Assembly (NCBI GenBank): GCA_036897485.1
Contig: JAYMTF010001179.1
Span: 1-25,605 of the forward strand
DNA: 25,605 nt
From: Pelargonium nanum
Taxonomy: Eukaryota; Streptophyta; Magnoliopsida; Geraniales; Geraniaceae
Direction: 5' to 3'
Numbering within the stretch: the first letter of the stretch is position 1; every line of letters begins with the position of its first letter. The notes under the pieces were generated by a model that made no database searches, had not been told where the DNA came from, and saw only the letters and a list, made by a program, of their open reading frames with translations. Below, in pieces: positions 22,903 to 25,605 of the stretch. The translations under genes and the position numbers were made by a program.

Positions 22903-23695
22903 ACTACACCACATCTTTTGGCCAAACAAGAATGTTGCATTAAATCTGTTAGTAAAATATAAAATTTGGTCTTCGACTATCCGTCTAAACTCTTAGTTGA
23001 GTTAATTCCTTACATAATCTAACTAATATATTAGTCTCCCTCATTGTTAGACCACAAGAACTTAATAAAGTCATCCAACCATTGAAAGAAGTATTTGAAA
23101 TGTCAAAAAGGTTGATTATGTATACCGGCAATGAACTTAGCATGGACTGGATAAGGATCAACATCCTTACTTGGGATGGAGCTTAAGCTTATTTCGCTTC
23201 TTCATGTATAGAAACAAGTTTCTTTTTTACAACATTCCCATACATGGGGATGGGGTTCTCAAGTATCTTCCGGGATTCGAATATGTCTTAAATGACAAAA
23301 TTTCTTGAAAGTGTTTGATGAATCTTCTGCGACTATTATGCTGCAGAACCGTTCCATTTTTATTTTTTATTTTTTATTTTTTTGCTGGCGGATTGGCCCG
23401 AAGCTATCTCAGAGCACTTATAATTGATCTCACCTTGTAACAAGATATCAAAGTTGGATGAAAAAATAAATGAGTCAACAACAAACACAAGGTAGTTGAT
23501 TTCGGTGCATGCTCTCGAGATTGCGATAGCTTTAATGTCTTTGTCTCTCTGAGCATCTTCCAGAAAGATAGAAAAACTTTCTACCACCATGAGGAAGAGG
23601 TTTGGGGAAAGGGGATCACCCTGTCTGAGACCTGGATTAGGTCTGAACCTAATCGGCTCTCTCCCATTAACTAGAATTGACATATTAGATATACA

Positions 23696-23724
23696 CTAGA
23701 TGGAGTTCCCGTGCATCGCACGGG
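23696..23724 (-). mobile_element. Helitron-like 3' terminus (hairpin plus CTAG)
   Basis: CCCGTGC-ATC-GCACGGG (23708-23724) forms a 7-bp stem with a 3-base loop. On the minus strand it is followed after eight bases by CTAG and then T, as in a Helitron 3' end (hairpin, short spacer, CTRR, insertion between A and T). The LINE reading is lost exactly at this junction, consistent with insertion into the LINE. The other end was not found, and the hairpin could also be read in + orientation, so element identity and orientation are tentative. Confidence 0.45.
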
Positions 23725-24640
23725 TAAATATACTAAAAATAATTGTTACACAAATTTTGATTTTTTTATGAATAGCCAATAAATATATTTTATAATTTAA
23801 ATATATATTTAACTCGTAAAAAATCATAAGATAGTACAAAAGTTAAAATAAAAATGATAAGAAACTGACGATGGAGCTAATATTGAAATCTTTGTACTAT
23901 AAGTAATGTCGTTATTGGAGAAAATATTGTGTAGAACACTCTCATCGTTGCTATTGTTATAGATATTGAAAGACATATTCGTCGCATACTCTATGACATT
24001 TTTGACTGCATATATATTAATTATATTTTTTTATAAACTATAAAGGGTAAAAGTGTAAAATCATATTCTTTTTAAACTATTTTGATTTTTATTTTAACGG
24101 TGTTAGTTAATTTTGACAGAATAAGTAAGTCTTTATGAAGCTAACACAGGGTAATTAAACAAAATGTGTGGTATTGTCCACAAACACGTGACTACCAAAT
24201 TAATTTTTTATTTCACCTAACTACCTTATAGTTTATCCTTTAGATTTCACGTGAGAGAAATATGCATAATTGTTAATGTTTGTAATATATAACTTATATG
24301 AAATATATATATATATTTTAATTTCTAACTAATAATACTATTTTATTAACTAATTTTAATGCCACAACCCAAAATTAAGATATAAAAATAAATTTAATAA
24401 AATTGGGTGATGTGTATTAATCACATTGTTTGAATTATTGTATCATTGTTAATGTTTAATTCATAGTAATTAGTTGAAAACAATAACTAATGAAGTCACG
24501 AACAATATTGTATATAGTGCGATGATTATTTTTTCATATCGAAAATATTTTCATTTACAGAATCATCATTATTAACAACATTACATCTCCCATCTTCTCT
24601 TCATTCCAACTCATCACAAATTTAAAAAATAATCTCATAT
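23725..24640. other. AT-rich non-coding DNA, possibly Helitron interior
   Basis: I see no genes, clear repeats or RNA features. The composition is strongly AT-rich, with an (AT)n tract near 24302-24316. It lies between the Helitron-like end and two coding-like fragments, so it may be the interior of that element. Confidence 0.35.
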
Positions 24641-24787
24641 GTGGCTTCAACAACTGATCAACCAAAACCACGTCTCTTTGATGACTCTAGCATTTCAATT
24701 GCGTCCCAAGCATCCACTTCTCCTCCTCCCATTGTGGATTTGGCCGATACCAAGATAAAAATGAAAGAAGATTTTCATATTGCATAA
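24641..24787 (+). pseudogene. Short coding-like fragment, unidentified
   Basis: Forty-eight sense codons are open before TAA. The peptide begins VASTTDQPKPRLFDDSSISI and has a Ser/Pro-rich middle. Composition here is less AT-rich than the surroundings and codon use looks protein-like. There is no ATG in this frame upstream before a stop at about 24623. It may be a captured exon piece or chance. I do not recognise the family. Confidence 0.25.
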
Positions 24788-25293
24788 CTCCTTCTAACTT
24801 TAAAACACAAATTGAGCTTGTAAATTCACAAAACTAAACTAATGAAATTGTCAAATGTAAAGTGCATTTTTAATTAAATTTACGTAAACCTGAGTTTGAA
24901 AAAAGAAAAAAAAAAGACTTAAAAGAAAGGAAGAAATGGACAATGAAAGAGGATGTGAATTATGCTACTTAGAATAATGGATATGCAATGGAGCATTGAT
25001 CTAAAGAAGTGGGTAATGGTTTTATTCTAGTGAGTGGTATTGTTATTTTTTGTTATTTTTTTTTAACTATAAAAACATAAGTTGTTCTTACAAACTCAAA
25101 TCAATGTCAAAATCCAAATTAAACTTCAACAGAAAAAAAAAACAAAAGAAAACACTGAGCTTCCAGATAATAAAGCAATGGAAGCTTAAAAAGAGTCTCA
25201 AAACTACCAAAGATAAAGTAAAGACAACAACGCAAACATAAACTATCCTAGGTGTAATGGATTACACAGGCACATCAACATATCATTTTAAAC

Positions 25294-25485
25294 TTACTTC
25301 TTCTTAGCACCACTTGGGTTCTTCTTCTCAACTCTCTTGTTGGCTCCAACAGCAAAACGACTCAGAGGTGGGTACTCAGAGAAGGTCTCCACCACCATGG
25401 GCTTGGTTGGCATCATCTTGGTGAAGATCTCACAGAACTTGACAGCAATGTGAGAGGTGTGGCAGTCCAGGACTGGAGCGAAGCG
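25294..25485 (-). pseudogene. Elongation factor eEF1A C-terminal pseudogene, internally deleted
   Basis: The minus strand encodes 63 codons and a stop, with [31 protein letters not shown] and [12 protein letters not shown], hallmarks of the eEF1A C-terminal domain, which works in GTP-dependent delivery of aminoacyl-tRNA. Relative to the family about two dozen residues are missing between TK and MPTKP, about seven between RFAV and the following Val-Gly, and the end is shortened. All gaps keep the frame. A stop codon (TAA) lies directly upstream and the GTPase and second domains are absent. A 3' UTR-like T-rich region follows down to about 25054, where T9 in the window may be a retrocopy's A tail. 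Confidence 0.85.
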
Positions 25486-25499
25486 TTATTTCTTCTTCT

Positions 25500-25605
25500 T
25501 GTTTTTTTTGTAGGGTTAAAGGTATTTTTGGTGCCCAAACTTATGCGCGAAACCTAATATGATACCCAAACTTTTATTGTACTCAATTTAGTACTCAAAC
25601 TATTA
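25500..25605. repeat. Unidentified repeat-like sequence at the window edge
   Basis: Related short direct motifs recur: GTGCCCAAACTTA, ATACCCAAACTTT, GTACTCAATTTA and GTACTCAAACTA. This texture resembles ends of plant repeats, but the window stops before an edge can be seen. No coding sequence is visible. Confidence 0.3.

Larger units (their letters stand above)
21670..23694 (-). pseudogene. Decayed LINE ORF2 (reverse transcriptase, linker, zinc-binding domain)
   Basis: Reading the minus strand from 23694, CISNMSILVNG and GLRQGDPLSPNLFLMV are typical of plant L1-type reverse transcriptase (open at 23683-23360). The catalytic FADD region reads VFVVDS, so an Asp is lost. A linker resembling NPGKYLGLPT follows in broken frames around 23290-23200. 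Then come PAFSVKRAYNNI (22308-22069) and LCPRWRLQNQLVDHLIFHCP (22014-21820), which match the reverse-transcriptase zinc-binding domain, with one Cys of the CxxC pair replaced by Trp. The sequence ends with a WEICREINNSIF-like stretch near 21740. Stops, frameshifts and two nested insertions make it dead. Upstream endonuclease sequence is absent. Confidence 0.8.

Noticed and set aside
22595..22943. Overlapping + strand frames of 79 and 69 codons
   Set aside because: They cross the SINE, its target duplications and LINE remains, and have no protein-like motif.

Overview
The window is nuclear DNA of a flowering plant, most likely a eudicot. One long intron-rich gene on the + strand fills most of it (coding span 3447-21057), and old transposable elements lie in its introns and downstream. 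The introns are AT-rich with GT..AG borders. The gene is NRPE1 (NRPD1b), the largest subunit of the plant-specific RNA polymerase V of RNA-directed DNA methylation. I could join 17 coding exons with consistent phase into a predicted protein of 1983 residues. It has the zinc-binding clamp head, the catalytic Mg-binding motif (DFDGD, D451/D453/D455), a Pol IV/V-type bridge-helix and trigger-loop region, a C-terminal domain with a long WG-repeat Argonaute hook, a DeCL domain, and a second WG array in the tail.

Layout. 1-1920: AT-rich intergenic DNA with one isolated TATA-like block. 1930-3446: pyrimidine-rich promoter and leader of NRPE1, probably with leader introns. 3447-21057: NRPE1. Intron 8 carries a (CT)n tract. 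Intron 10 (2.7 kb) carries a diverged duplication. Intron 15 holds an antisense LINE fragment with RNase H motifs. Intron 16 holds a Stowaway-type MITE with terminal repeats and TA duplication, plus a 66-bp SINE-like fragment with a perfect 15-bp target-site duplication. 21058 to about 21330: 3' UTR.

21670-23694: a decayed antisense LINE (reverse transcriptase, linker, zinc-binding domain) interrupted by a tRNA-derived SINE with A and B boxes and a 19-bp target-site duplication, and by a second SINE-like insert. 23696-23724: a hairpin followed by CTAG, resembling a Helitron 3' end, placed right where the LINE reading breaks off. 23725 to the end: AT-rich DNA with a short coding-like fragment (24641-24787) and a clear internally deleted eEF1A C-terminal pseudogene (25294-25485).

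The biology centres on Pol V. It makes scaffold transcripts to which AGO4-siRNA complexes are recruited, partly through WG/GW motifs of the largest subunit. The most interesting local feature is the two-array architecture of that platform: 24 units of 33 bp before the DeCL domain and six units of about 42 bp after it. No new stand-alone system is evident. Apart from NRPE1 and decayed elements I see no other convincing gene.
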